Shown here: positions 1 through 8,188 of the stretch, piece after piece
Numbering within the stretch: position 1 is the stretch's first letter
Layout of the letters: the number at the start of each line of letters is the position of its first letter
Origin: Brevundimonas guildfordensis
Lineage (GTDB): Bacteria > Pseudomonadota > Alphaproteobacteria > Caulobacterales > Caulobacteraceae
Direction of reading: 5' to 3'
DNA length: 64,000 bases
NCBI RefSeq assembly: GCF_014836405.1
Contig: NZ_JACSQU010000001.1
Location: 558,001 to 622,000 of the forward strand
Notes under the pieces: generated by a model
Databases searched by the model: none
Seen by the model: only the letters and a program-made list of their open reading frames with translations
Told to the model about the DNA's origin: nothing
Position numbers and translations under genes: made by a program

Positions 1-556
1 CATCGGCGCCTTCGGCGGGCCGATCGTCGCCCCCTCGGCCAACCGCTCAGGGCGGCCCAGCCCAACGACCTTCGCCGACGCCTTGGAGGAGACGGGCCAT
101 GCCGTGGGCGCCGCTGTCGACGGCGGAGCGTGCGCCGTGGGAGTGGAAAGCACGGTCGTTTCCGTGCTGGACGGCAAGGTCGCGCTTCTGCGCCCCGGCT
201 CGGTCACTCGCGAAGAGATCCAGGCCGTCGTCGGGTCGCTGGACGAAGGCGGGCAGGGGCATCGCTCGCCGGGCCGCTTGGCCCTGCACTATGCGCCCGA
301 CGCCCCGGTGCGGATTGAGGCGCAAGGCGTCAGGGACGGCGAAATCCTGTTGGGCTTCGGCCAAGGCGTCGGCGATCCGCGGTGGAGCCTCAGCCCGACC
401 GGAGACCTGCGCGAGGCGGCGGCCAATCTGTTTCGACTGTTGCGTGAAGCGGACCGGATGCGGCCCGCTGGGATCGCCGTGTCGCCCGTCCCTGCCAAAG
501 GGCTGGGTGAAGCGATCAACGACCGTCTGCGCCGCGCGGCGGGCTTTGTCGGCTAG
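1..556 (+). CDS. sua5: L-threonylcarbamoyladenylate synthase (Sua5 type), C-terminal part
   Basis: The 5' part lies outside the window; the reading frame enters at base 2 and ends with TAG at 554-556. The visible part begins in the YrdC fold with GPIVAPSANRSGRPSPT, the conserved SAN-type motif that binds ATP and threonine, and continues with VESTVVSV and LRPGSVT. After a linker with SPGRLALHYAPDAP it has the extra C-terminal Sua5 domain, which is why I call it Sua5 type rather than the short TsaC type. The enzyme makes threonylcarbamoyl-AMP from Thr, bicarbonate and ATP for the t6A37 modification of ANN-decoding tRNAs in the cytoplasm. Its stop shares the tetranucleotide CTAG with the converging patatin gene. 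Confidence 0.9.
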   Translation, partial: IGAFGGPIVAPSANRSGRPSPTTFADALEETGHAVGAAVDGGACAVGVESTVVSVLDGKVALLRPGSVTREEIQAVVGSLDEGGQGHRSPGRLALHYAPDAPVRIEAQGVRDGEILLGFGQGVGDPRWSLSPTGDLREAAANLFRLLREADRMRPAGIAVSPVPAKGLGEAINDRLRRAAGFVG

Positions 557-1575
557 AGAAAGCGCGCCTTCACGTCGACGCTGGACGCCTTGCCGACTTT
601 GGGCAGGCAGTTCTCAAGCCAGGCTTCGGCCGCTGTCCGGCCGTGCTGTTTCAGCTTGTTCAGATAGCTCCACTCCGTATCGAATTTCGAGTGGAGCGAC
701 TCGCCGCCGAGCCATTCGTCGGCCTCGATGACGTGGATGCGGATGCCGCGCCGACGATCTTCGCCGGGCTTCAGCTTGCCCTCGGCGATGAGGTCCTGAA
801 CAAAGGCGACCGCTCTGAGTTCGGCGACCAGCGGGGCGTTGAAAACGATCTCGTTCAGCCGGTCGTTGATGTCGCCCGCCTCGCGCGGCGGCTCGTCGCG
901 CTGGAACGGGTTGAGCGGCAGAAGCAGAATATCGTCCGGCGTATCGGTGTAGTAGAGCGGCCACAGCGCCGGATTGGCCAGATACCCGCCATCCCAATAC
1001 GGCTCGCCCTCGATCTCGACCGCCTGGAACAATTGCGGCAGGCAGGCCGAGGCCAGAAGCACCTCAGGAGCCATCTCCTCGGATTTGAAGATGCGGGATC
1101 GGCCTGCGCGCACCGCCGTCGTCGAGACGAATATCTGGATGGAGGAGGCGCGCAAAGCCTCGAAGTCCACCGCTGTTTCCAGCACTCGGCGCAGGGGGTT
1201 GAGGTTGAAAGGGTTGAATGAGTAGGGGCTCATCGACAGGGCCAGCGTCTGGCCCGCCTGCCACATCGGCGTGCCCTTCAGCCAGTCGGGGGCCAGCGCC
1301 TTGGACCAGATGGCGCTGTCGCCGAAGACATTACGCCCGCCGGATTGGTTCACCTCGCGCCAGAGGGTGTCGAGCGCCTCGCGACCGCCCTCGGCGCCGT
1401 CGCGTTCCAGCCCGGTGATCAGGGCGGCGGCGTTCATCGCTCCGGCCGAGGCGGCGGTGACGGCGCGTACATCGAGCACATCCGCTTCCAGCAACCGGTC
1501 CAGCACGCCCCATTGAAAGGCGCCGTGGGCTCCGCCGCCCTGCAAGGCCAGACAGACAGGTTTGCGTTTCGACAT
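553..1575 (-). CDS. Patatin-like phospholipase with DUF3734-type C-terminus
   Basis: A 340-residue patatin-fold hydrolase. Visible motifs are the oxyanion loop GGGAHG at residues 13-18, the nucleophile Ser43 in AASAGA, and the catalytic Asp in DGG at 195-197, giving the Ser-Asp dyad of the family. The nucleophile elbow reads A-x-S-x-G where G-x-S-x-G is usual. The C-terminal third resembles the DUF3734 extension found in many proteobacterial patatins. No signal peptide is seen, so a cytoplasmic lipid acyl hydrolase is expected; the substrate is unknown. It is followed upstream by 3-hydroxybutyrate dehydrogenase on the same strand with a gap of about 40 nt, so the two are probably co-transcribed and may both work on lipid or PHB carbon, which is inference. 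Confidence 0.85.
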   Translation of the reverse strand: MSKRKPVCLALQGGGAHGAFQWGVLDRLLEADVLDVRAVTAASAGAMNAAALITGLERDGAEGGREALDTLWREVNQSGGRNVFGDSAIWSKALAPDWLKGTPMWQAGQTLALSMSPYSFNPFNLNPLRRVLETAVDFEALRASSIQIFVSTTAVRAGRSRIFKSEEMAPEVLLASACLPQLFQAVEIEGEPYWDGGYLANPALWPLYYTDTPDDILLLPLNPFQRDEPPREAGDINDRLNEIVFNAPLVAELRAVAFVQDLIAEGKLKPGEDRRRGIRIHVIEADEWLGGESLHSKFDTEWSYLNKLKQHGRTAAEAWLENCLPKVGKASSVDVKARFL

Positions 1576-1618
1576 CAGCAGCCTCTCCGGCGTGCGGTCC
1601 GTACGTCCGCTGTGAACG

Positions 1619-2407
1619 CTATTGCGCCGTCCAACCGCCGTCGACGGAGAAGTGTGCGCCGTTGGCCGAGGCGCCCAGGTCCGACGCCAGATAGAGGAAG
1701 ATGCCCGCCAGTTCGTCCGTCGTGACGAAACGCTTGGTCGGCTGCGAGCCCAGGATGACGTTCTTCATCACCTCGTCCTCGCTCATGTTGCGGGTGCGGG
1801 CCTGATCCTGGATCTGCTTGGCGACGATGGGGGTCTCGACAAAGCCGGGGCAGATGGCGTTGCAGGTGATGTTCTCCTGCGCCAGTTCCAGCGCCACCGT
1901 CTTGGTGAAGCCGATCACGCCGTGCTTGGCCGCGACATAGGCGGACTTGAACGGGCTCGCGACCAGGCCGTGGGCTGAGGCGACGTTGATGATGCGGCCG
2001 CGCCCCTGGGCCTTCATGATCGGGATCGCCGCCTTGGTGGCGTAGAAAGTCGAGGACAGGTTGATGGCGATGATCTTTTCCCAGGCCTCGGCGGGGAAGT
2101 TCTCGACGGCCTCGACGTGCTGGATGCCGGCGTTGTTGACCAGGATGTCGAGGCGGCCCAGTTCGCGCTGCGCCGTGGCGATCATGTCCTCGATCTGATC
2201 CGGCTGGGTCATGTCGGCGGGGTGATAGAGGACCCGCGCGCCGGTCTCAGCAGCCAGATCGGCCCGCGTTTTCTCGATGGCGTCCGCGTCACCCAGGCCG
2301 TTCAGCACCACATCGCCGCCGCACGAGGCCACGGCCCGCGCCAGCGCCAGCCCTATGCCCGAGGTCGAGCCGGTGACGACCGCGACTCGGCCCTTGAGAT
2401 CGTTCAT
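1619..2407 (-). CDS. bdhA: D-3-hydroxybutyrate dehydrogenase (SDR family)
   Basis: Classical short-chain dehydrogenase that interconverts D-3-hydroxybutyrate and acetoacetate with NAD. From the chosen start it has the cofactor motif TGSTSGIG at 12-19, NNAG at 91-94, catalytic Ser144, and Tyr157/Lys161 in YVAAK, with a PGFVETP stretch and C-terminal SVDGGWTAQ typical of this enzyme. At 262 residues it fits the family. An upstream in-frame ATG at 2452 would add 15 residues; the ATG at 2407 gives the canonical N-terminus and is preferred, though no strong ribosome site precedes either. It probably forms an operon with the patatin gene downstream. Confidence 0.88.
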   Translation of the reverse strand: MNDLKGRVAVVTGSTSGIGLALARAVASCGGDVVLNGLGDADAIEKTRADLAAETGARVLYHPADMTQPDQIEDMIATAQRELGRLDILVNNAGIQHVEAVENFPAEAWEKIIAINLSSTFYATKAAIPIMKAQGRGRIINVASAHGLVASPFKSAYVAAKHGVIGFTKTVALELAQENITCNAICPGFVETPIVAKQIQDQARTRNMSEDEVMKNVILGSQPTKRFVTTDELAGIFLYLASDLGASANGAHFSVDGGWTAQ

Positions 2408-2479
2408 CGCGAACATGGAAAAGAACCTGTGGCTAATGATGCTGCGACGCACCCTAGCCCCAGTCGTTCAATCTGGCGA

Positions 2480-3253
2480 TCAGGAATTTCCCTCTCTGAT
2501 GAATATCCAGTCCGTGTCGGTCGAAAGGCTCTTGTCGAAGCGATAGCCGTCGCGGTCGAAGGCTTTGAGATCCTCAGCCTTCTCCAGCCGGTTCTCGATG
2601 GCGAAGCGAGCCATGCCGCCGCGCGCCTTCTTGGCGTAGAAGGAGATGATGCGGGCCTCGCCGTCCTTCTTCTCCTTGAAGTGAGGGGTCACGACCGGAA
2701 GCTTCAGGGCGCGTGCATCGACGGCGCCGAAGTATTCATGACTGGCCAGATTCACCAGCGTCTGTTCGGGCAGTTTTCCGGCGTCTTCGTTGAGGCGCAG
2801 CGAAATCCGTTCGCCCCAGAAATCGTACAGGGTCGCGCCGCGCTTGGTCTTCAGCCGCACGCCCATCTCCAGCCTGTAGGGCTGGATCGCGTCCAGAGGC
2901 CGAAGCAGGCCGTAGAAGCCCGACAGGATGCGCAGGTGATCCTGCGCCCAGTTCAGATCCTCGACAGACAGGGTGCGGGCCGACAGCCCCTCATAGACAT
3001 CGCCGGCGAAGGCGAAGACGGCCTGCAGCGCGCCTTCTGACGTGTCGTTGTCGAAGGCCTGGAAGCGCTGATAATTCAGCTCGGCTAGGGCGTCGGAAAT
3101 GGACATGAGTCGGCGCAGGTCCGCGCGGCTGAGTTCACGCGTCACCTTGGCCAGTTCGGCCGTCTCATCGGCGCAGCGCCTTGGCGTCACGGCGGCGTCG
3201 ATGGCGGGCGGATTGAAGTCCAGCTTTTTGGCCGGGGACAGGACGATCAGCAA
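2480..3253 (-). CDS. yaaA: Peroxide stress protein YaaA (DUF328/UPF0246)
   Basis: The protein begins MLIVLSPAKKLDF when read from the TTG at 3253, which matches the canonical family start. A GGAG sits about 9 nt upstream of this TTG, whereas the ATG 39 nt further up would add residues with no family counterpart. It is 257 residues, the usual length. Conserved stretches include LSPAKKLDF, GFYGLLRPLDAIQPYRLEM, and NLASHEYF. YaaA lowers intracellular free iron and protects DNA and proteins from Fenton damage during peroxide stress in E. coli; it binds DNA and acts in the cytoplasm. The gene stands alone, followed by bdhA on the same strand after about 70 nt. Confidence 0.9.
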   Translation of the reverse strand: MLIVLSPAKKLDFNPPAIDAAVTPRRCADETAELAKVTRELSRADLRRLMSISDALAELNYQRFQAFDNDTSEGALQAVFAFAGDVYEGLSARTLSVEDLNWAQDHLRILSGFYGLLRPLDAIQPYRLEMGVRLKTKRGATLYDFWGERISLRLNEDAGKLPEQTLVNLASHEYFGAVDARALKLPVVTPHFKEKKDGEARIISFYAKKARGGMARFAIENRLEKAEDLKAFDRDGYRFDKSLSTDTDWIFIREGNS

Positions 3254-3348
3254 GACGATCGACTCCGTATGCGTCTCAAGAGCGGGCCTCATAGGCCGCT
3301 TCCATGACGTTTTGAACCGCCTGAAACGTCACAGACCGTCGCGAAGCC

Positions 3349-4752
3349 TCAGAATAGAACCGCCGGATTCATGATGCGCTGCGGGTCTATGGCGTGTCGG
3401 ATCGCCTGCATCGTCGCGATCTCTAGGGGCGATTTGTAACGTCGAGCTTCGTCGGTTTTCAGCCGTCCCAAGCCATGTTCAGCCGAAATCGAGCCGTCGT
3501 AGCGGGCCACCACGTCGTGCACGACCTGCGAGCCCTCCATCCAGCGGGCGATGAAGGCGGCGACGTCCTCGCCTTCGCCGGGGATCACGTCATAGTGAAG
3601 GTTGCCGTCACCGACGTGACCGAACACTGACACGCGACAACCGGGGTGGAACCGCTCGACCGCCGCTGTGGCCTCGTCGATGAAATCCGCGATTCGCGAG
3701 ACGGGAACCGAGACGTCGTGTTTCCACCCGCCGCCTTCGGGCTTGAGCGCCGCCGAATGCTCTTCGCGCAGACGCCAGAACTCTGCTTTCTGGGCGTCGT
3801 TCTGTGCGATGGCGGCGTCGACGATCAGACCTTCTTCGAAGGCGGCGGTCAGCAGACGCTCCATCGCCGCCTCGGCGCCGTTCGGTTCGCCTGAGGCCAG
3901 TTCGATCAGCACATACCAGGGCGGCGTCGATTCCAGCGGTTCGCGGGTGTCGGGAATGTTCTTCAGCACCAGGCTCATACCCAGCCGTTTCATCAGCTCG
4001 AACGCCTCGACCCCGCCGCCGGTCTCGGCCTTGGCGCGGGCCAGCAGTTCAACGGCGTCGTGGTGGCTTTCCAGGCCGACGATGGCCGTGGCGCGGCTGC
4101 GCATGATGGGGAACAGCTTCAGCGTCGCCGCCGTGATGACGCCCAGGGTGCCCTCGGCGCCGATGAACATCTGCTTCAGGTCATAGCCGGTGTTGTCCTT
4201 GCGCAGGCGCTTCAGGCCGTTGAACACCTGACCGTCAGGCATGACCGCCTCAATACCCAGCACCAGATCGCGCATCATGCCGTAGCGTAGAACGGCCGTG
4301 CCGCCCGCATTGGTCGAGATCACGCCGCCGATGGTGGCCGAACCCTCCGCCGCGAGGCTGAGGGGGAAGAAGCGATCCTTCTCCTTGGCCAGTTCCTGCG
4401 CCTCCAGCAGGGTCACGCCCGCCTCGACCGTCATGGCGTCGTCCAGCGGCGTCACGTCGCGCACCGTTCGCAGCTTGCGCGTGGACAGCAGAACCTCGCC
4501 ATAAGGAATCTGGCCGCCGACCAAGCCGGTGCCGCCCCCCTGCGTCACAATGGCTGTGCCGTGGCGGGCGCAGATCTCGACAGCGCGGGCGACCTCCTCG
4601 GTCGTGCGCGGTTGCAACAGCAGCGGCGTCTCGCCCGTCCAGCGGCCGCGCCATTCGGTCAGCCACGGCGCCATCTCGGCGGCGTCTTGCGTCCAGGCGC
4701 CGGGCAGGGCGGCCTTGAGTTCAGCGAGGGATTCTGGCGAGGGGAGGGTCAT
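3349..4752 (-). CDS. FAD-binding D-2-hydroxyacid dehydrogenase (GlcD / D-2-hydroxyglutarate type)
   Basis: A 467-residue flavoprotein with an N-terminal PCMH-type FAD-binding domain (GGGTGLVGGQ, the AEGSATIGGVISTNAGG loop) and a C-terminal FAD-oxidase domain with VFGHVGDGNLHYD and SAEHGLGRLK, whose histidines bind the metal and substrate in this family. It should oxidise a D-2-hydroxy acid such as D-lactate, glycolate or D-2-hydroxyglutarate and pass electrons to an electron-transfer protein or cytochrome; the sequence does not decide between these. The ATG at 4752 follows AAGG by 5 nt and starts at the family N-terminus; a longer reading frame to 4815 adds an arginine/cysteine-rich stretch unlikely to be real. 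No membrane segment is seen. Confidence 0.85.
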   Translation of the reverse strand: MTLPSPESLAELKAALPGAWTQDAAEMAPWLTEWRGRWTGETPLLLQPRTTEEVARAVEICARHGTAIVTQGGGTGLVGGQIPYGEVLLSTRKLRTVRDVTPLDDAMTVEAGVTLLEAQELAKEKDRFFPLSLAAEGSATIGGVISTNAGGTAVLRYGMMRDLVLGIEAVMPDGQVFNGLKRLRKDNTGYDLKQMFIGAEGTLGVITAATLKLFPIMRSRATAIVGLESHHDAVELLARAKAETGGGVEAFELMKRLGMSLVLKNIPDTREPLESTPPWYVLIELASGEPNGAEAAMERLLTAAFEEGLIVDAAIAQNDAQKAEFWRLREEHSAALKPEGGGWKHDVSVPVSRIADFIDEATAAVERFHPGCRVSVFGHVGDGNLHYDVIPGEGEDVAAFIARWMEGSQVVHDVVARYDGSISAEHGLGRLKTDEARRYKSPLEIATMQAIRHAIDPQRIMNPAVLF

Positions 4753-4829
4753 ATCGGCCTTGTGGCAAAAGGCGTGACATGGTGGAAGCGCAAAACCATG
4801 CCTTCTGGCGCTCAATTTGAGGGCAAAAC

Positions 4830-5282
4830 ATGATTCCGACGCCAGCCGTGGGCGTGGTGTGCCTGAAGCACGATGAAGTCCTGCTGATCCGGCGGGGTAC
4901 GCCGCCGCGCGTCGGCGAGTGGAGCCTGCCGGGCGGACGGCTGGAGCCGGGCGAGCGCCTGGCCGACGCCGCCCTGCGGGAACTGCGTGAGGAAACCGGC
5001 GTCGAGGCCGAGCTGATCGGTCTGGTCGACGTGGTGGACGGCCTGTTTCCAGAAGCGGGGCGTCATTATGTCCTGATCGACTACGCAGCGCGCTGGATCG
5101 CGGGCGAGCCAGTGGCGGCTGATGACGCCACCGAAGCGGCCTTCTTTCCCTTCGAGGCCGCGCTGGCCAAGGTGGACTGGGACGAAACGAGGCGGATCAT
5201 CCGCATGGCGCGCCGGATGGCTGACGGTGATGTCATATTGAAGGAACCGGATTCGATGGCGCAGCAGGCGTCCGGCGGATAA
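4830..5282 (+). CDS. NUDIX hydrolase
   Basis: 150 residues with a complete NUDIX box at 36-58: G36, five residues, E42, seven residues, then RELREETGV. That set of Gly/Glu/Arg residues coordinates Mg2+ for hydrolysis of a nucleoside diphosphate linked to another group. The start [10 protein letters not shown] and length resemble ADP-ribose pyrophosphatase or MutT-like housekeeping enzymes, but the substrate cannot be read from the sequence. It diverges from the D-2-hydroxyacid dehydrogenase, and its end lies 25 nt before the SPFH gene, so these may share a transcript. Confidence 0.88.
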   Translation: MIPTPAVGVVCLKHDEVLLIRRGTPPRVGEWSLPGGRLEPGERLADAALRELREETGVEAELIGLVDVVDGLFPEAGRHYVLIDYAARWIAGEPVAADDATEAAFFPFEAALAKVDWDETRRIIRMARRMADGDVILKEPDSMAQQASGG

Positions 5283-5307
5283 GCTGGTCTTCACATGGGA
5301 GGGCCTA

Positions 5308-6306
5308 ATGAATTTTTCGCTGATTTTCTTTGTGATGTTCGCGGTCTTCGCGCTCATCTTCCTGTTCAGCGTGATCAAGATCGTGCCGCAGGGCCGTGAG
5401 TTCACGGTGGAGCGGTTCGGCAAATACACGAAGACCCTGACGCCAGGCATCCACATCCTGACTCCGTTCGTCGAGCGCATCGGCCGCCGCATGAACATGA
5501 TGGAGCAGGTGCTCGACGTGCCGACGCAAGAGGTCATCACCCGCGACAACGCCATGGTGAAGGTCGACGGCATCGTCTTCATCCAGGTGATGGATGCGGC
5601 CAAGGCGGCCTATCGCGTCGATAACCTGACCTACGCCATCGCCCAGCTGTGCATGACCAACCTGCGCACCGTGGTCGGCTCGATGGAGCTGGATGAGGTG
5701 CTGAGCCAGCGCGACAGCATCAACACCCGCCTGCTGCACGTCATCGATGCTGCGACTGAGCCGTGGGGCATCAAGGCCAACCGCATCGAGATCAAGGACC
5801 TGACGCCGCCGTTGGACATCACCAACGCCATGGCCCGCCAGATGAAGGCCGAGCGCGAGCGCCGCGCGGTCATCACCGAGGCGGACGGCGAGAAGCAGGC
5901 CGCCATCGCCCGCGCCGAGGGCGCCAAACAGGCCGCGATCCTGGAAGCTGAGGGTCGCAAGGAAGCGGCCTTCCGCGACGCCGAGGCCCGCGAACGCGAA
6001 GCGGAGGCCGAAGCCAAGGCCACCGCCATGGTGTCGGAGGCGATCGCCCGCGGCGACGTCAACGCCATCAACTACTTTGTGGCTCAGAAGTATGTCGAGG
6101 CCTTCGCCGAACTGGCCCGCAGCCCGCAGCAGAAGACGGTCATCGTGCCGTCGGAAATGGGCGCCCTGGTCGGCACCATCGCCGGGGTCGGCGAACTGGT
6201 CGGTCTGGCCAAGGAACAGCAGCAGGTCCGCACTGAAGCCCGCCAGGCTGCGCCGCGGGCCGCACCCCGCCGTTCCGCTGGCGGCGCCGTGCCGACGACG
6301 GAGTAG
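5308..6306 (+). CDS. SPFH/Band 7 membrane scaffold protein (QmcA/paraslipin-like)
   Basis: 332 residues. An N-terminal membrane anchor (about residues 3-24) is followed by VPQGREFTVERFGKY, the start of the Band 7/SPFH domain, with NLTYAIAQLCMTNLR and VMDAAKAAYRVDN typical of the stomatin/QmcA group. Residues about 185-245 form a long charged, alanine-rich coiled coil built of EADGEKQAAIARAEG-type repeats, then a glutamine/arginine-rich tail. Such proteins oligomerise at the inner membrane into microdomain scaffolds and often modulate FtsH or other proteases. It abuts an NfeD-like gene with no gap, the standard partner in a two-gene SPFH-NfeD operon. Confidence 0.88.
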   Translation: MNFSLIFFVMFAVFALIFLFSVIKIVPQGREFTVERFGKYTKTLTPGIHILTPFVERIGRRMNMMEQVLDVPTQEVITRDNAMVKVDGIVFIQVMDAAKAAYRVDNLTYAIAQLCMTNLRTVVGSMELDEVLSQRDSINTRLLHVIDAATEPWGIKANRIEIKDLTPPLDITNAMARQMKAERERRAVITEADGEKQAAIARAEGAKQAAILEAEGRKEAAFRDAEAREREAEAEAKATAMVSEAIARGDVNAINYFVAQKYVEAFAELARSPQQKTVIVPSEMGALVGTIAGVGELVGLAKEQQQVRTEARQAAPRAAPRRSAGGAVPTTE

Positions 6307-6309
6307 GTG

Positions 6310-6768
6310 ATGGACTGGTTTGTCTCGCTCTACGCCTCGCAACCCTTCTGGCTCTGGTTGGCGATCGGCGTCGTCCTGCTTGGGATCGAGGCGGCGGCTT
6401 CGACGGAGTGGCTGCTATGGCCGGCGGTTTCGGCGGGCCTGACCGCCTTGCTGACCGCCCTGGCGCCTCAACTGGGGCTGCCGATCGAGATCGGCGTGTT
6501 TGCGGCGCTGACGGTGGCGTCGACGGTGATGTCGCGCCGCTTGATCAAGCGCGTGAACCCCGAGGATCAGCCGGATATCAACGACCGCGACGTCCGTCTG
6601 ATCGGCGAGCGCGCGCGGGTCGTCGAAGCCTTTGTCGATGGACGCGGGCGGGTGTTCGTGTCGGGCTCCGAGTGGCCGGCAGAGATCGATGGCGCGGCGC
6701 CCCTGGCGGGCGAAAGCGTCATCGTGGAATCGGTGTCGGGTCCGCGTTTGAAGGTGCGGGCGGTCTAG
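6310..6768 (+). CDS. NfeD-like membrane protein (short, YbbJ type)
   Basis: About 152 residues with two to three hydrophobic segments (FWLWLAIGVVLLGIEA and a second cluster near residues 35-70), then a small soluble domain with VFVSGSEWPAEID, the OB-fold typical of NfeD C-termini. The long periplasmic protease domain of large NfeD proteins is absent, so this is the short form that pairs with QmcA-type SPFH proteins. The ATG at 6310 is preferred over the GTG at 6307 because GGAG at 6300-6303, inside the end of the SPFH gene, is then 6 nt away. It is translationally coupled to the preceding gene. Confidence 0.85.
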   Translation: MDWFVSLYASQPFWLWLAIGVVLLGIEAAASTEWLLWPAVSAGLTALLTALAPQLGLPIEIGVFAALTVASTVMSRRLIKRVNPEDQPDINDRDVRLIGERARVVEAFVDGRGRVFVSGSEWPAEIDGAAPLAGESVIVESVSGPRLKVRAV

Positions 6769-6795
6769 ACCGCTCGAACCCCGCTCACGTAGGCC

Positions 6796-7248
6796 TCATC
6801 GGGTCCGTAGATCCGCCACGCCGCGATTGGCCAGGCCGTCGGCGCGCTCGTTCAGGGCGTGGCCGGCGTGGCCCTTGACCCAGTGCCATTTGACCTCGTG
6901 CCGGTTGCGGGCCTCGTCCAGGCGCCGCCACAGGTCTTCGTTCTTGACCGGTTTCTTGTCGGCGGTCTTCCAACCGCGGGCCTTCCAGCCGCGAATCCAT
7001 TCGGTCACGCCCTGCATGACGTATTTGCTGTCGGTGTGCAGATCGACGCGGCAGGGGCGCTTCAGCGCCTCCAGCGCCATGATGGCCGCCATCAACTCCA
7101 TGCGGTTGTTGGTGGTCAGGGGCTCGCCGCCCCAGAGTTCCTTCTCATGGCCGCCGCCGGTCTGCAGGATTGCGCCCCAGCCGCCGGGGCCGGGGTTGCC
7201 CTTGCAGGCGCCGTCGGTGTGGATGATGACGTGATCGTTAGGATTCAT
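6796..7248 (-). CDS. rnhA: Ribonuclease HI
   Basis: 150 residues, the usual length for bacterial RNase HI. The four acidic catalytic residues are visible: Asp12 in [11 protein letters not shown], Glu51 in NNRMEL, Asp73 in HTDSKYV and Asp137 in NERADGLA, plus His127 in KGHAGH. The Trp/Arg-rich basic handle (about 84-94) is present. The enzyme cuts the RNA strand of RNA-DNA hybrids during removal of Okazaki primers and R-loops. The gene converges on nfeD with a short gap and diverges from tatA. Confidence 0.95.
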   Translation of the reverse strand: MNPNDHVIIHTDGACKGNPGPGGWGAILQTGGGHEKELWGGEPLTTNNRMELMAAIMALEALKRPCRVDLHTDSKYVMQGVTEWIRGWKARGWKTADKKPVKNEDLWRRLDEARNRHEVKWHWVKGHAGHALNERADGLANRGVADLRTR

Positions 7249-7271
7249 GGTCGCGATGCCTACAGCCTCCC

Positions 7272-7301
7272 TTGGCGCATCGCCATCACTCAGCCTATAT
7301 G
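7272..7301 (+). promoter_or_regulatory. Candidate housekeeping promoter of tatABC
   Basis: TTGGCG at 7272-7277 and CCTATATG at 7294-7301 are separated by 16 nt from TTGGCG, or 15 nt after the following C. This resembles the C. crescentus housekeeping consensus TTGACG ... GCTANAWC (CTATAT matches the core). It lies about 65 nt upstream of the tatA start and between two divergent genes. It is a pattern match only; start-site mapping would confirm it. Confidence 0.4.
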
Positions 7302-7364
7302 ACGCACAACAATCAGTCGGTGGGGCGCGCGCGGGCGCGGCCGCCCCCTTGAGGAGGTATCGCC

Positions 7365-7580
7365 ATGGGCTCCATGAGCATCTGGCATTGGGCCATCGTC
7401 GTCGTCGTCGTGCTGGTCCTTTTCGGCGGGCGCGGCAAGCTGTCGGGCATCATGGGCGACGCAGCCAAGGGCATCCGGGCCTTCAAGGACGGCCTGAAGG
7501 ACGACACGGACGCCAAGGGCAAGGAAGCCCCGGGCGCACTGCCGCGCACCGAGGCCGAAAAAGAAGAACTGAACCGCTGA
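7365..7580 (+). CDS. tatA: Sec-independent protein translocase TatA
   Basis: 71 residues: a short N-terminus, a membrane helix ([15 protein letters not shown]), the FGGRGKL hinge, an amphipathic helix ([21 protein letters not shown]) and a charged tail. This is the TatA pattern. TatA oligomers form the translocating element that moves folded twin-arginine substrates across the inner membrane. GGAGG at 7353-7357 precedes the ATG by 7 nt. tatB starts 23 nt downstream of the stop and tatC follows, giving the standard operon order. Confidence 0.95.
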   Translation: MGSMSIWHWAIVVVVVLVLFGGRGKLSGIMGDAAKGIRAFKDGLKDDTDAKGKEAPGALPRTEAEKEELNR

Positions 7581-7603
7581 TTTTCGCCGGAAGACGCTGA
7601 ACC

Positions 7604-8188
7604 ATGGGTGGTCTTGGCCCCGGAATCGGCGGGTTCGAAATCCTTGTCATCGGTCTGGTGGCCCTGCTTGTCGTAGGGCCCAAGGACCTGCCTGTGCTGA
7701 TGCGCAAGGTTGGCCAGTTCGTCGGCAAGGCGCGCGGCATGGCCAACGAATTCCGCGCCAGCTTCGACGAGATGGCGCGTCAGTCCGAGCTGGACGACCT
7801 GCGCAAGGAAGTCGAAGCGCTACGGTCGGGGCAGGGGATGTACGCCCTGGGCGCCGATGCGGACGAGGCCTTCAAGGACATCCGCAAGGAACTTGAGACG
7901 CCGCTCGAGACGCCGGCCGTCACCCAGCCTGTCGAACAGGAGCCGGCGCAGATCGAGGCCACGGGCGTCGACGAATGGCCCGACAGCGCCACGCCCGTCG
8001 TTACGCCCGAGCCTGCGGCCAAACCAGCAACAAAGCCGAGAGCAAAGAAGGCGATCGCCGCCGCTGACGCGACCGCGCCCAAGGTCAAGTCGCGCAAGGC
8101 TGCGCCTAAGTCTGACGCCCCGTCGTCCTCGCCGAAACCGGCCGCTGCACGTGCTAGGGCTCAGCGCGCCAAGAAGGTCGAACAATGA
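7604..8188 (+). CDS. tatB: Sec-independent protein translocase TatB
   Basis: 194 residues. Residues 1-32 carry the TatB signature GIGGFEILVIGLVALLVVGP followed by KDLP, then an amphipathic helix (VGQFVGKARGMANEF). From about residue 95 on there is a low-complexity tail rich in Pro, Ala, Lys and Glu, longer than in E. coli but common in alphaproteobacteria. TatB works with TatC as the receptor complex for twin-arginine signal peptides. Its stop overlaps the tatC start by four bases (ATGA), implying coupled translation. Confidence 0.95.
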   Translation: MGGLGPGIGGFEILVIGLVALLVVGPKDLPVLMRKVGQFVGKARGMANEFRASFDEMARQSELDDLRKEVEALRSGQGMYALGADADEAFKDIRKELETPLETPAVTQPVEQEPAQIEATGVDEWPDSATPVVTPEPAAKPATKPRAKKAIAAADATAPKVKSRKAAPKSDAPSSSPKPAAARARAQRAKKVEQ

